8,785 nt of DNA. It comes from JANYHF01 sp031367715. GTDB taxonomy: Bacteria; Pseudomonadota; Alphaproteobacteria; Rhizobiales; Hyphomicrobiaceae. The notes below the pieces were generated by a model. The model did no database searches, was not told the DNA's origin, and saw only the letters and a program-made list of their open reading frames with translations. The stretch covers positions 1 to 8,785 of the forward strand of contig JANLQJ010000287.1 of the NCBI GenBank assembly GCA_031367715.1, in the 5' to 3' direction. A program made the translations under genes and the position numbers. This document shows positions 1-6,502 of the stretch, piece after piece (the first letter of the stretch is position 1; each line of letters starts with the position of its first letter).

Positions 1-138
1 CTGGATCGACGATCGCAACGCAAGTCCAAAGCCCTTCAAATGGACCGCCAAAGCCGATATGATCCTGGAAAAGACCAACCGCGCCCGCAAAGTCCTCGCA
101 CAGGTCAAGGCGGGTACCTTATGAATGAGTCAGAACAC
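1..138 (+). mobile_element. IS630-family insertion sequence, right (3') end, left-hand copy
   Basis: This is the transposase 3' end plus a 14-bp non-coding tip ending in CAGAACAC, followed by TA at 139-140. IS630 elements duplicate a TA target, often within CTAG, and CTAG is present here at 138-141. The boundary is inferred from that TA and from the inverted copy at the right edge. The other end of the element and its target duplication are outside the window. Confidence 0.75.
2..124 (+). CDS. IS630-family transposase, C-terminal 40 residues (5' part outside window)
   Basis: This open frame enters from the left edge and ends at TGA 122-124. The visible tail begins WIDDRNASPKPFKWTAKAD and ends VLAQVKAGTL. 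The PKPFxWTxxAxxIL pattern followed by a short basic helix is the usual C-terminal tail of IS630-family (DDE, Tc1/mariner-related) transposases, which cut and paste the element at TA dinucleotides. The catalytic DDE residues lie outside the window. The stop is only 14 bp from the inferred element end, as is common in compact IS630 elements. An identical copy of the last codons lies inverted at the right edge of the window. Family assignment rests on this short tail only. Confidence 0.8.
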   Translation, partial: WIDDRNASPKPFKWTAKADMILEKTNRARKVLAQVKAGTL

Positions 139-142
139 TAGC
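15..142 (+). repeat. 128-bp perfect inverted repeat, left arm
   Basis: Read base by base, 15-142 is the exact reverse complement of 8658-8785. It covers the last transposase codons, the IS tip and 4 bp beyond it (TAGC). Identity breaks at 143 (C here, against the T at 8657 of the other arm). The outer limit is set by the right edge of the window, so the repeat probably continues through the whole IS. Confidence 0.95.
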
Positions 143-208
143 CGGGGTGGAATTGGCCTGGCGTCGCCAGGGCGATCTTGCGCATTGGAGCGGCTGGGTC
201 CGGTGCCG

Positions 209-255
209 AAAAATGCGCTGGAGCGTCCCGGGGGAGGGTCGGGGCGCTCCAGCGC
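209..255 (-). terminator. Rho-independent terminator of the peroxidase gene
   Basis: The arms 215-225 (GCGCTGGAGCG) and 245-255 (CGCTCCAGCGC) are perfect 11-bp complements separated by a 19-nt loop. Read on the minus strand, the stem is followed directly by ATTTTT (plus-strand A run at 209-213). It lies 13 bp beyond the peroxidase stop codon, so it fits termination of that transcript. The GC-rich stem followed by a U tract is the classical intrinsic form. Confidence 0.85.
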
Positions 256-268
256 AGGCTGCGATTGG

Positions 269-3200
269 TTAGAAGTTGAAGTCAGCTGCATGACCAGCGA
301 GACCAAGGGTAGCAAGCTGAGCTAGGCTGACACCAGTCAGAGTTATGGTGTCCACGGTACTGCTGATGCCACCGGCGTCCTTGGCGTGGATGACCGCATC
401 GCCGCCCACTGTGACACTGTCCGCATGCAACATCATGTCGGCAAAGTTGGTGAAACGATTCGTAAGTCCGGCGAAGTCCAGCGTGTCGTGGGCGCCGGCG
501 TTGAAGCCGCCATGGAAGTCGGTGACGCGGTCATTGCCGAAGTTGGCCGTGAACACGAACCTGTCGATGCCCGTGCCACCGGTCATGCTGTCGTTGTCGG
601 TACCGCCGTTGATGACGTCGCTACCTGTGCCACCGTTGATGGTATCGTTTCCAGCACCGCCGTTGAGGGTGTCAGCACCGCCTAGACCGTTGATAGCGTC
701 GGCGCCGTTGTTGCCGTTGATCGTGTTGGCGGCTTGGCCCCCTGTCAGCGTGTCGTTGGAGTTGCTGCCATGGACCGTGAAGCCTTCGAACTGGTTGGCC
801 AACGAGATGTTGACGCCAGCCAAGGCGTCGAGCGCGGTCACGACCTCAACGCCCGTGATCTGACCATTGGCCGCCGCGTTCAGATCGGCGGAAGTTGCCG
901 ACAACGCAATCGTGTCGGTTCCGGTACCGCCGATGATGCTGTCGGTACCGGTAAAGCCGAAGAACGTGTCGGCCCCAGCCCCACCATCGAGGCGATTGGC
1001 GTCGGCATTGCCAGTCAGATTGTCGTTGCCATTGCCGCCCGTCACATTGCTGATGTTGGCGATCCAGGCAAAGCCACTGGCCGACCCATGAGCGTTGACG
1101 ATGGCTGCGTCAGCCAGAGTAACCGTCACTGCAGCACTCGTTGCAGTGCCGTAGCTCAACCGGTCGCTGGCACCAAGTAGATCGGCGGTGACAGCTTCCA
1201 CATTGGCGATGGAACCGCCATTTTCGATCTGAGTGATGCTCGTTCCATTGTAAACGACATCGAGTATCTCATTGTTGGCCGTGCCGGTGATTGCCAATGT
1301 GTCGGTGCCGGTTCCGCCGTCGATCGAGTCACTGCGGTCGCCGAAGGTATACAGGATCCTGTCATTGCCAGCGCCGCCGAGAACGGTGTCGTTGCCGCGA
1401 CCGCCCGACAGCGTGTCGTTACCGGCGCCGCCATTGAGGACATCGGCGCCACCCAAGCCGTTGGCCACGTCATCGAACGCTGTCAGCACCGGAGTATCGG
1501 CGCCGCCGCGGCCATTGAACAAGGCACCGACGCCTGGCGTCGCCGCCGAGGTGACGGTTTCAAGCGTGCCGATGCCGTCGGTGAACGACACGACCACCCG
1601 CAGGATCTGGTTAACCTCGGTTGCCCCAGGGGTGAAGGTCGCCGCAGTCGCGCCGGCTATGGCGGCCCAGGCTAGGTCGCCCGGCAGCGTGCCGACCGGT
1701 GCGACCTGCCACTGGAAGCTGAAAGTGCCGAGCCCATTGGGATCGCCGATCAATGCCGTGGTTGCCGTCAATGCCACGCCCTGGGTTGGTGTGCTGCCGA
1801 GGGCGAGGCCAATGACGGGAGCGCCAGTTGCCGGGTTGCCAGCGCCGAGTGCGTCGACGCGGATATCCGTGGTTGGTTTGCCATTGATCAGGATCATGTT
1901 TCCGGCGGCATCACGGTTGGTGAAGCGCAGGATCTCGATGTTCGAGAGCGTATCGGTGCCTTCGTCGTTCAGCAGGGGCACAGCAAGGCCTGCAGCATCG
2001 AGGCTCGGCGCCAAGTTGTTGTCCGTCACGGTTACGGTGCCATTGGCATTGCGCGTGATCGTGTAGTCGGCCCGGTTGCCGGCGTATAGGGCCACGTCGT
2101 CGGCTACAGCCAGGCCATTTGTGGTTAGGCTGTCGCTGACCAGCTCACGGACGATCTTGAGCTGGCCGGGATTGATGTGATCCGGGCCGGTCGAAAGCAT
2201 CCGCGCCTTGATTTCGTTCAGGCTGTCGACCGAGAACAGGACGGTATCACCCACCCCAAACAGGCCCGTATTCGGATTCACGACGGTGCTGTGCACCGCA
2301 ATCCGCACGTTCAGCCAGCGATCGCCGTCGATGATGTCGTTGCCGGCTTTGCCGAAGATGAGGTCGCTGCCGCCACCGCCGAGCAGGATGTCGCCGCCGG
2401 TTTGCGGGTTGAAGACGGTCGTGTCCTTCGCCAGGCTGGCGAAATTGGTGTTGGTTGGGTCGACAGTCTGTCCACGCAGCGCGCCTGGGGTCAATGCGAG
2501 AAGCGTATCGAGCCCGTTGATCAAACTCACATTCTGCGACAACAGCATGCTGTCGGTCACAGGGCCGCCGACCACACCACCGACCGGGGCGCCGACCGCA
2601 CCCGTTGGTGCATTGGTGCCAAGGATCGTATCGTTGAATTTCCAGCCTGATGCACCTTCGACCGCGTCGTTGCGGTCACGCAACGTCAAGGCCTGCTGAT
2701 TGACGAAGCGGGAGATACCGAGGTCGATGACTTCGGGCGCCGTATCGCCTTTGTTGATTACCCAGTCGAACCCGAGCATGCCGTTGGCGCGCGTGATGCC
2801 AGCGTTCAGGAACATGATGTCGTCGCCCGACTCACCGTCATAGTCGGTGTCGTTGCCCTGGCCGTTCAGCACGTCGTGGCCGATGATCGGCGAGTTGAAG
2901 AACAGGTCGGAGTTTTCGCCGGACAGTCCGTCGAAGCCTTCGCCGCCTTCGATCCAGTCGTTGCCGGCGTTGCCCAACAAGCCGTCGGCGGCGGCGCCAC
3001 CCAGTATGAAGTCATCGCCTTCGCCGCCAAAGATTTCGGTAATGTCGGTCGCTGTCGTGATGAAGTCGTTTCCGGCATCGCCGAACAGGAGGCTTAGGCC
3101 CTGGCCGGTGCTGATGACATCGTTGCCATTGTTGCCGCGCAAGAAGTTGTCGCCGAATGGGTCCTCGATGATGTCGTCGCCATCGCCGCCGAACACCTGG

Positions 3201-6178
3201 TCGGATTCCATGCCTGCGTTGAGGTAGTCATTGCCGCCATCGCCCCACAGCGTGTCGATGCCCTTGTCGCCGTACATGCTGTCATTGCCTTCGGTGCCGC
3301 CGAGCGTGACATGCTCGCCGCCGGAGAATTTCAGAACGTTGCCGTCGATTTGGCCGTCGCCATCAACGTCAACCGTGCCGTTAATCCGCACAACTTTGGG
3401 ATCGACGATCTGCTGGAACGGACTGGCCCAGCGCACGTCGAATCCGCCCGCGTCCTTGCTGGCGGTGTTCGCCGCGTCGTAGTCTTCCTGCGCAACCAGC
3501 TTATCCAATTCCAGGGTCAAATCGGGTGTATCGAATGCGACGCCGGAGATATGGGTCGAGTGCACGTCACGGAGGTCGGTGTTGCGCATGACGAGGTCGG
3601 AGAAGGTCGAAGGCTCGAGCTGGTTGAGCAGGTCCATGCCCTGGGTACGGCTGAGATAGTAGAAGCGGTCGCCGTTCTGTAGGTGCTCCATCTGGTACTC
3701 GAACACCGCGTTGAAGGTGGAGCCCAGCATGCCGCCGAATTCCATCTTCTCCTCGGCCAGGCCGCCGATCCACAGGTCGACGTTGTCGAGGCCGCCGTGG
3801 CTGTCGTCGTGCGGGCCGGTACCATCCGGCGCATAGATGCCGGTGGCGGTGAGGAAAGCCTGGAAGTCAGCCGTTTGCGCCAGCGTGTCGCCAGGTGCGC
3901 CAAAAACAATGTGCATGGCCGCAGCGCGCTTGCCAGCGAGTGTCGTCTCGGCCGTGATCAACGAGTGCGTGCCATAGGCCGCGATGAAGTTGATGATCGA
4001 TTCGGGATGCTTGATGTTCTGAGCGAAGTCGAACCAGCTAACGTAAGGCTTGAGCTGAGCGTTGCTGGTCATGGCGTAGAGTTCGGTACGCGCATGATTG
4101 AGCGTCGGGACGCCAGCGTCGCGGCCGCGCGCCATGTTGATGGACGCCAGATCGAGCGGCAGGCCAACCAGGTTGTTGCGCAAAGCATCGACAACGAATT
4201 CGTCGATCTCGTTACCGGCCTGGCGCGACATGCCGCGCAGGATGGCACCGGCGGCGACGCTGGCATCAACGCGGGCTGCGGTGATATCGTCAGCTGTCGC
4301 TGTACCGTCGCTGCCATTGGAGTTGGTGCTGAATGCCACTGGATTAAGGAAGGCCTCGATCAGTCCGATCTGCGAGTTAGCACCCTCGACCAAGCCAGTT
4401 TGAGCGGCAGGATCGCCAACGAGCGTGAGGTCGTTGTCGAGGCGGTCAACCGTATCATCCAACATGGAGTGCCCGAAGCGGTACACCGTGTGGGCGAATT
4501 CGGCGACGATGGCCGGGTTGAGATCGGCGCTGTTGGTGAACACGAAGGGATTGACGTTCGGCTGCACCTTGCGGGCGAACTCTTCGAACACCAGATGCTG
4601 GTACTGCATTTCGGTCACAAAGCGGCCGGCCTGAAACAGGCGTTCGCCGTCCCAGTTGAGCGCCGCGATCGCCGTTGCCGAGAGCGGCAGCCCGGTGCCA
4701 GCCGGCAGGTCTGTCGCCAGCCATTCGTTGATGATGGTAAGATCGCCGGAGGCCAGGATCGTTGCCTTGTAGGCCTCGACCAGGCGGTCGTGCTCATTGT
4801 GGAAGACGGTGTGAACGGTGGTCAGGCCGATATTCTCGTTGCCGCGGCCGTCGCCGGTGATGAAGTGCTGGTTGAGCAGCTCGTCGTCGTAGGTGCCAGC
4901 GGGCTGCTGCGGATCCAGCGGGTTCGGGTGGAACTGGCTGACGGTATTGTCGGCGTCTGCCACAAGACCGGCTTTGGGCACTGCGTTGTGGGCGATGTCA
5001 TCCAGGAAGGCCGTGCCGGCGGGGACGACATTTGCCGGAACGAGGGTGCCAGCGCCGCCGTTGTCAGCCGGGTTGGCTTCGACAAGGCCGGTTGCCGTGA
5101 CAATCTGCACAAAGCCATTGGTGCCGCGAATGAACCGGCCATACTCGTCAGTTGCGAGCAGCGGCACTTTCAGAATGTCGGCATCGACGAGTTGGATGCC
5201 GAGAAGATCGGCAGCTTGCGCCTTCACGTCCGCCCAGGTCGGCAGGCCGTGATTGGCGCCAGCCAGCAAATGTCCCGTCGCCATCGGGTGACCGAAGCCG
5301 TCCATCGCGTATTCGCGCAAGAAGACCTGATGCGAGGCGTGCGACGTGTAAGTCTGGTTCTGATCGACGAACGGCGTGGTGATGTTGATCGCATTCGGCA
5401 TAAGGCGCGAGATCACCATGAAGTTTTGTGGGTTCGGATTTTCGATGGTCGGCAGTTTGAAAAGCGGATCATCCGGCATCAGCGGAATGTAGACGTTGCC
5501 ATTGCCGCCCTTGGGCACCAGATCGAGGCCATGGTCGAAGAACTGCCCAAAGAACGTCATGAAGCCGTTGAATTGCGGCGACAGGCCGATGTCGGGCGAC
5601 CGGTTCGGGATGACCGACAGATCCGTGTTGTTGATTGGGAGTTCGGTCGCATTGGCAGGTACCTGGCCCGGACGGATTGGGGTCATGCCGGGATGCGCCG
5701 CTTGGAATAGGTCAAGCGTCAACGGATTGTTGAACCAGGCCTCGACCGCCGCTGGATTGTTGATGGACTGATCGACGATCAGGTTGGAGATGGTGCGCGG
5801 TTGACTATCGACGACACTGCCTGTCGGATTGTAATTGGTGCCGTTTGCGGGGGTAAAGTCTACGATGCCGTCCCCGTTAAAGTCTACGCCACCTCCACTG
5901 CCCGTGCGGAGTTCCTGCGTCAGCAAGCGCGGGAACGGCTGGTCGGCCGCGCCGACTGTCGATTGGCCGGGCAGCAGATGATTGAAGACGCCACTGACGG
6001 TGCGCAGACCCACGGGCAGAAGCGCCGCATCCGGTCCAATGATGGTGACGAGGTCGACCCCCGCCACAGTCGGCAGCCCCGTATTGAGATCCTGATTACC
6101 GGCGTTTTGTTCCGCGACCTTGATCTGCAGGAGGATCTTGTTGAGGTCGGCGAGGGTGACATTGAAACTGCTGGCCAT
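269..6178 (-). CDS. Secreted animal-type haem peroxidase with RTX calcium-binding repeats (MopA-like)
   Basis: The product is 1969 residues. The N-terminus (MASSFNVTLADLNKILLQIK) is typical of bacterial haem peroxidases with an RTX tail. The peroxidase domain spans about 190-870. It has a distal motif FFGQFFDHGLDL with D215 and H216, TGDGRGNENIGL with catalytic R445 and haem-linking E448, proximal YRFGH with H570, and NMARGRDAG with N681. By myeloperoxidase correspondence these match Asp94/His95, Arg239/Glu242, His336 and Asn421; Asn449 replaces the sulfonium Met243. EF-hand-like loops lie at 99-107 and 937-945. RTX nonapeptides occupy about 960-1122, 1261-1285, 1556-1627, 1714-1757 and 1804-1872, with an Ig-like module at about 1455-1548. 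The C-terminus HAADFNF fits a type I secretion signal. It probably oxidises a small substrate outside the cell with H2O2; Mn(II) is a candidate, as in MopA. The frame opens up to 6343, but 6178 is preferred: it has a GGAG site and excludes the only cysteine. No secretion genes are adjacent. Confidence 0.93.
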   Translation of the reverse strand: MASSFNVTLADLNKILLQIKVAEQNAGNQDLNTGLPTVAGVDLVTIIGPDAALLPVGLRTVSGVFNHLLPGQSTVGAADQPFPRLLTQELRTGSGGGVDFNGDGIVDFTPANGTNYNPTGSVVDSQPRTISNLIVDQSINNPAAVEAWFNNPLTLDLFQAAHPGMTPIRPGQVPANATELPINNTDLSVIPNRSPDIGLSPQFNGFMTFFGQFFDHGLDLVPKGGNGNVYIPLMPDDPLFKLPTIENPNPQNFMVISRLMPNAINITTPFVDQNQTYTSHASHQVFLREYAMDGFGHPMATGHLLAGANHGLPTWADVKAQAADLLGIQLVDADILKVPLLATDEYGRFIRGTNGFVQIVTATGLVEANPADNGGAGTLVPANVVPAGTAFLDDIAHNAVPKAGLVADADNTVSQFHPNPLDPQQPAGTYDDELLNQHFITGDGRGNENIGLTTVHTVFHNEHDRLVEAYKATILASGDLTIINEWLATDLPAGTGLPLSATAIAALNWDGERLFQAGRFVTEMQYQHLVFEEFARKVQPNVNPFVFTNSADLNPAIVAEFAHTVYRFGHSMLDDTVDRLDNDLTLVGDPAAQTGLVEGANSQIGLIEAFLNPVAFSTNSNGSDGTATADDITAARVDASVAAGAILRGMSRQAGNEIDEFVVDALRNNLVGLPLDLASINMARGRDAGVPTLNHARTELYAMTSNAQLKPYVSWFDFAQNIKHPESIINFIAAYGTHSLITAETTLAGKRAAAMHIVFGAPGDTLAQTADFQAFLTATGIYAPDGTGPHDDSHGGLDNVDLWIGGLAEEKMEFGGMLGSTFNAVFEYQMEHLQNGDRFYYLSRTQGMDLLNQLEPSTFSDLVMRNTDLRDVHSTHISGVAFDTPDLTLELDKLVAQEDYDAANTASKDAGGFDVRWASPFQQIVDPKVVRINGTVDVDGDGQIDGNVLKFSGGEHVTLGGTEGNDSMYGDKGIDTLWGDGGNDYLNAGMESDQVFGGDGDDIIEDPFGDNFLRGNNGNDVISTGQGLSLLFGDAGNDFITTATDITEIFGGEGDDFILGGAAADGLLGNAGNDWIEGGEGFDGLSGENSDLFFNSPIIGHDVLNGQGNDTDYDGESGDDIMFLNAGITRANGMLGFDWVINKGDTAPEVIDLGISRFVNQQALTLRDRNDAVEGASGWKFNDTILGTNAPTGAVGAPVGGVVGGPVTDSMLLSQNVSLINGLDTLLALTPGALRGQTVDPTNTNFASLAKDTTVFNPQTGGDILLGGGGSDLIFGKAGNDIIDGDRWLNVRIAVHSTVVNPNTGLFGVGDTVLFSVDSLNEIKARMLSTGPDHINPGQLKIVRELVSDSLTTNGLAVADDVALYAGNRADYTITRNANGTVTVTDNNLAPSLDAAGLAVPLLNDEGTDTLSNIEILRFTNRDAAGNMILINGKPTTDIRVDALGAGNPATGAPVIGLALGSTPTQGVALTATTALIGDPNGLGTFSFQWQVAPVGTLPGDLAWAAIAGATAATFTPGATEVNQILRVVVSFTDGIGTLETVTSAATPGVGALFNGRGGADTPVLTAFDDVANGLGGADVLNGGAGNDTLSGGRGNDTVLGGAGNDRILYTFGDRSDSIDGGTGTDTLAITGTANNEILDVVYNGTSITQIENGGSIANVEAVTADLLGASDRLSYGTATSAAVTVTLADAAIVNAHGSASGFAWIANISNVTGGNGNDNLTGNADANRLDGGAGADTFFGFTGTDSIIGGTGTDTIALSATSADLNAAANGQITGVEVVTALDALAGVNISLANQFEGFTVHGSNSNDTLTGGQAANTINGNNGADAINGLGGADTLNGGAGNDTINGGTGSDVINGGTDNDSMTGGTGIDRFVFTANFGNDRVTDFHGGFNAGAHDTLDFAGLTNRFTNFADMMLHADSVTVGGDAVIHAKDAGGISSTVDTITLTGVSLAQLATLGLAGHAADFNF
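563..769 (-). repeat. RTX nonapeptide block 5 (C-terminal)
   Basis: Residues about 1804-1872 of the peroxidase are near-continuous GGxGxDxUx nonapeptides, for example GGADTLNGGAGNDTINGG and GGTDNDSMTGGTGIDRF. Such repeats form a parallel beta-roll that binds Ca2+ after export. This block sits next to the C-terminal secretion region, the usual place for the folding nucleus of RTX proteins. Confidence 0.9.
908..1039 (-). repeat. RTX nonapeptide block 4
   Basis: Residues about 1714-1757 include GGNGNDNLTG, DGGAGADTFFG and GGTGTDTIAL. The block is shorter than blocks 1, 3 and 5. It is followed by a 45-residue non-repeat segment rich in beta-branched residues before block 5. Confidence 0.85.
1298..1513 (-). 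repeat. RTX nonapeptide block 3
   Basis: Residues about 1556-1627 follow the Ig-like module. The core NGLGGADVLNGGAGNDTLSG continues into GGRGNDTVLGGAGNDRI. The first repeat (GRGGADTPVL) is degenerate. Confidence 0.88.
2324..2398 (-). repeat. RTX nonapeptide block 2 (short)
   Basis: Residues about 1261-1285 read GGDILLGGGGSDLIFGKAGN and continue to DIIDGD. The block leads into a conserved-looking DGDRWLNVRIAV segment that recurs in bacterial RTX haem peroxidases. About three repeats are present. Confidence 0.8.
2813..3301 (-). repeat. RTX nonapeptide block 1 (longest, degenerate)
   Basis: Residues about 960-1122 begin directly after the EF-hand-like loop that closes the peroxidase region. 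Repeats such as GGTEGNDSMYGDKGIDTLWG and FGGEGDDFILGG alternate with degenerate units (STGQGLSLL, TTATDITEI) that keep the spacing but lose the glycines. This is the largest calcium-binding roll in the protein. Confidence 0.88.
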
Positions 6179-6185
6179 GGTAGAA

Positions 6186-6190
6186 CTCCA
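6186..6190 (-). promoter_or_regulatory. Ribosome binding site deciding the peroxidase start
   Basis: On the minus strand TGGAG ends 7 nt before ATG 6178. No other ATG in the upstream extension has family support, and the protein beginning here (MASSFNVTLADL) matches the usual N-terminus of the family. Confidence 0.65.
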
Positions 6191-6410
6191 TCTATGTACT
6201 GAACGGTGGGGGGAAATCCAAGAAGACTGCACGCAGACGATCATTCGCCGTCTTGCGACGGTCGGCGCGGAGGTCTGGCGGCTGCGCCCCATGCTCGGGC
6301 GCAAAACCGACAACTGGTTGTTTGTGGAGCCAATCTGAGGCAACAGCCGGCCACCCCGATAGCCGAAATGGTCGCGCGATTTTTGAGCAGACTATTGTTG
6401 ATTGCTTTCA

Positions 6411-6435
6411 GACCAAGGTCGCATCGACCCATGCG
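6411..6435. promoter_or_regulatory. Cluster of overlapping dyads, possible regulator binding site
   Basis: Three short symmetric elements overlap within 25 bp: GACC-aa-GGTC (6411-6420), GGTCG-cat-CGACC (6417-6429) and CGCAT-cgaccc-ATGCG (6420-6435). The cluster ends about 20 bp upstream of the sigma-54-like -24 element, a plausible place for a DNA-binding regulator. Short dyads of this kind also occur by chance, so this is a candidate only. Confidence 0.25.
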
Positions 6436-6453
6436 TCAGTGGTCCGATTGCTC

Positions 6454-6470
6454 TTGGCACAGAAATAGCA
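6454..6470 (+). promoter_or_regulatory. Sigma-54-like (-24/-12) promoter for the kinase-regulator operon
   Basis: The sequence TTGGCACAGAAATAGCA has GG at 6456-6457 and GC at 6468-6469 with exactly 10 nt between them, the invariant sigma-54 geometry. It differs from the consensus TTGGCACGnnnnTTGCA at two defined positions. Transcription would start near 6480, about 20 nt before the chosen kinase start. The upstream activator site is unknown. Position and orientation fit well, but it is a single motif match. Confidence 0.4.
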
Positions 6471-6502
6471 AAGGATTGCCGGACCCAATCGGGACGATGT
6501 GC

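Larger units (their letters stand above)
6179..6502. other. Divergent intergenic region between peroxidase and kinase genes
   Basis: About 320 bp lie between the two divergent start codons. Both flanking reading frames stay open through much of it, but their upstream extensions have no family-like sequence. The segment 6380-6475 is more AT-rich than its surroundings. It holds a sigma-54-like element facing the kinase and a dyad cluster just upstream. A small hairpin (CCGTC-ttgc-GACGG, 6248-6261) lies in the peroxidase leader. I found no convincing sigma-70 promoter for the peroxidase gene; a TTGGAT/TACATA pair close to its start is too near the ATG. Confidence 0.7.

Noticed and set aside
157..171. 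Short hairpin CCTGGC-gtc-GCCAGG next to the left IS
   Set aside because: The stem is only 6 bp with no T run on either side. It is probably incidental in GC-rich DNA.
1272..2066. 264-codon proline- and serine-rich plus-strand frame
   Set aside because: It is an antisense shadow of the RTX region. The Pro/Ser/Val richness comes from reading Gly/Asn/Asp codons in reverse.
563..3301. Repeated DNA pattern in the peroxidase gene that could be read as a CRISPR or satellite array
   Set aside because: The periodicity is of 27-nt type in frame and encodes RTX nonapeptides. There are no identical repeats with unique spacers.
3683..5710. 675-codon open frame on the plus strand opposite the peroxidase gene
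   Set aside because: It runs fully antisense to the conserved peroxidase domain. Its translation has no recognisable domain and looks like the biased composition that GC-rich coding DNA gives in an antisense frame.
6190..6223. Sigma-70-like TTGGAT-N17-TACATA pair on the minus strand
   Set aside because: Only 3 of 6 bases match in each box, and the -10 would lie about 12 nt before the ATG, overlapping the ribosome binding site.
6179..6343. 55-residue N-terminal extension of the peroxidase
   Set aside because: It is rich in Arg and Ser, unlike the family N-terminus, and contains the only cysteine. ATG 6178 has its own GGAG site.
6206..6502. 99-residue N-terminal extension of the histidine kinase
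   Set aside because: Its sequence looks non-coding. It overlaps the peroxidase leader and would swallow the sigma-54-like promoter. A spaced GGGA site precedes ATG 6503.
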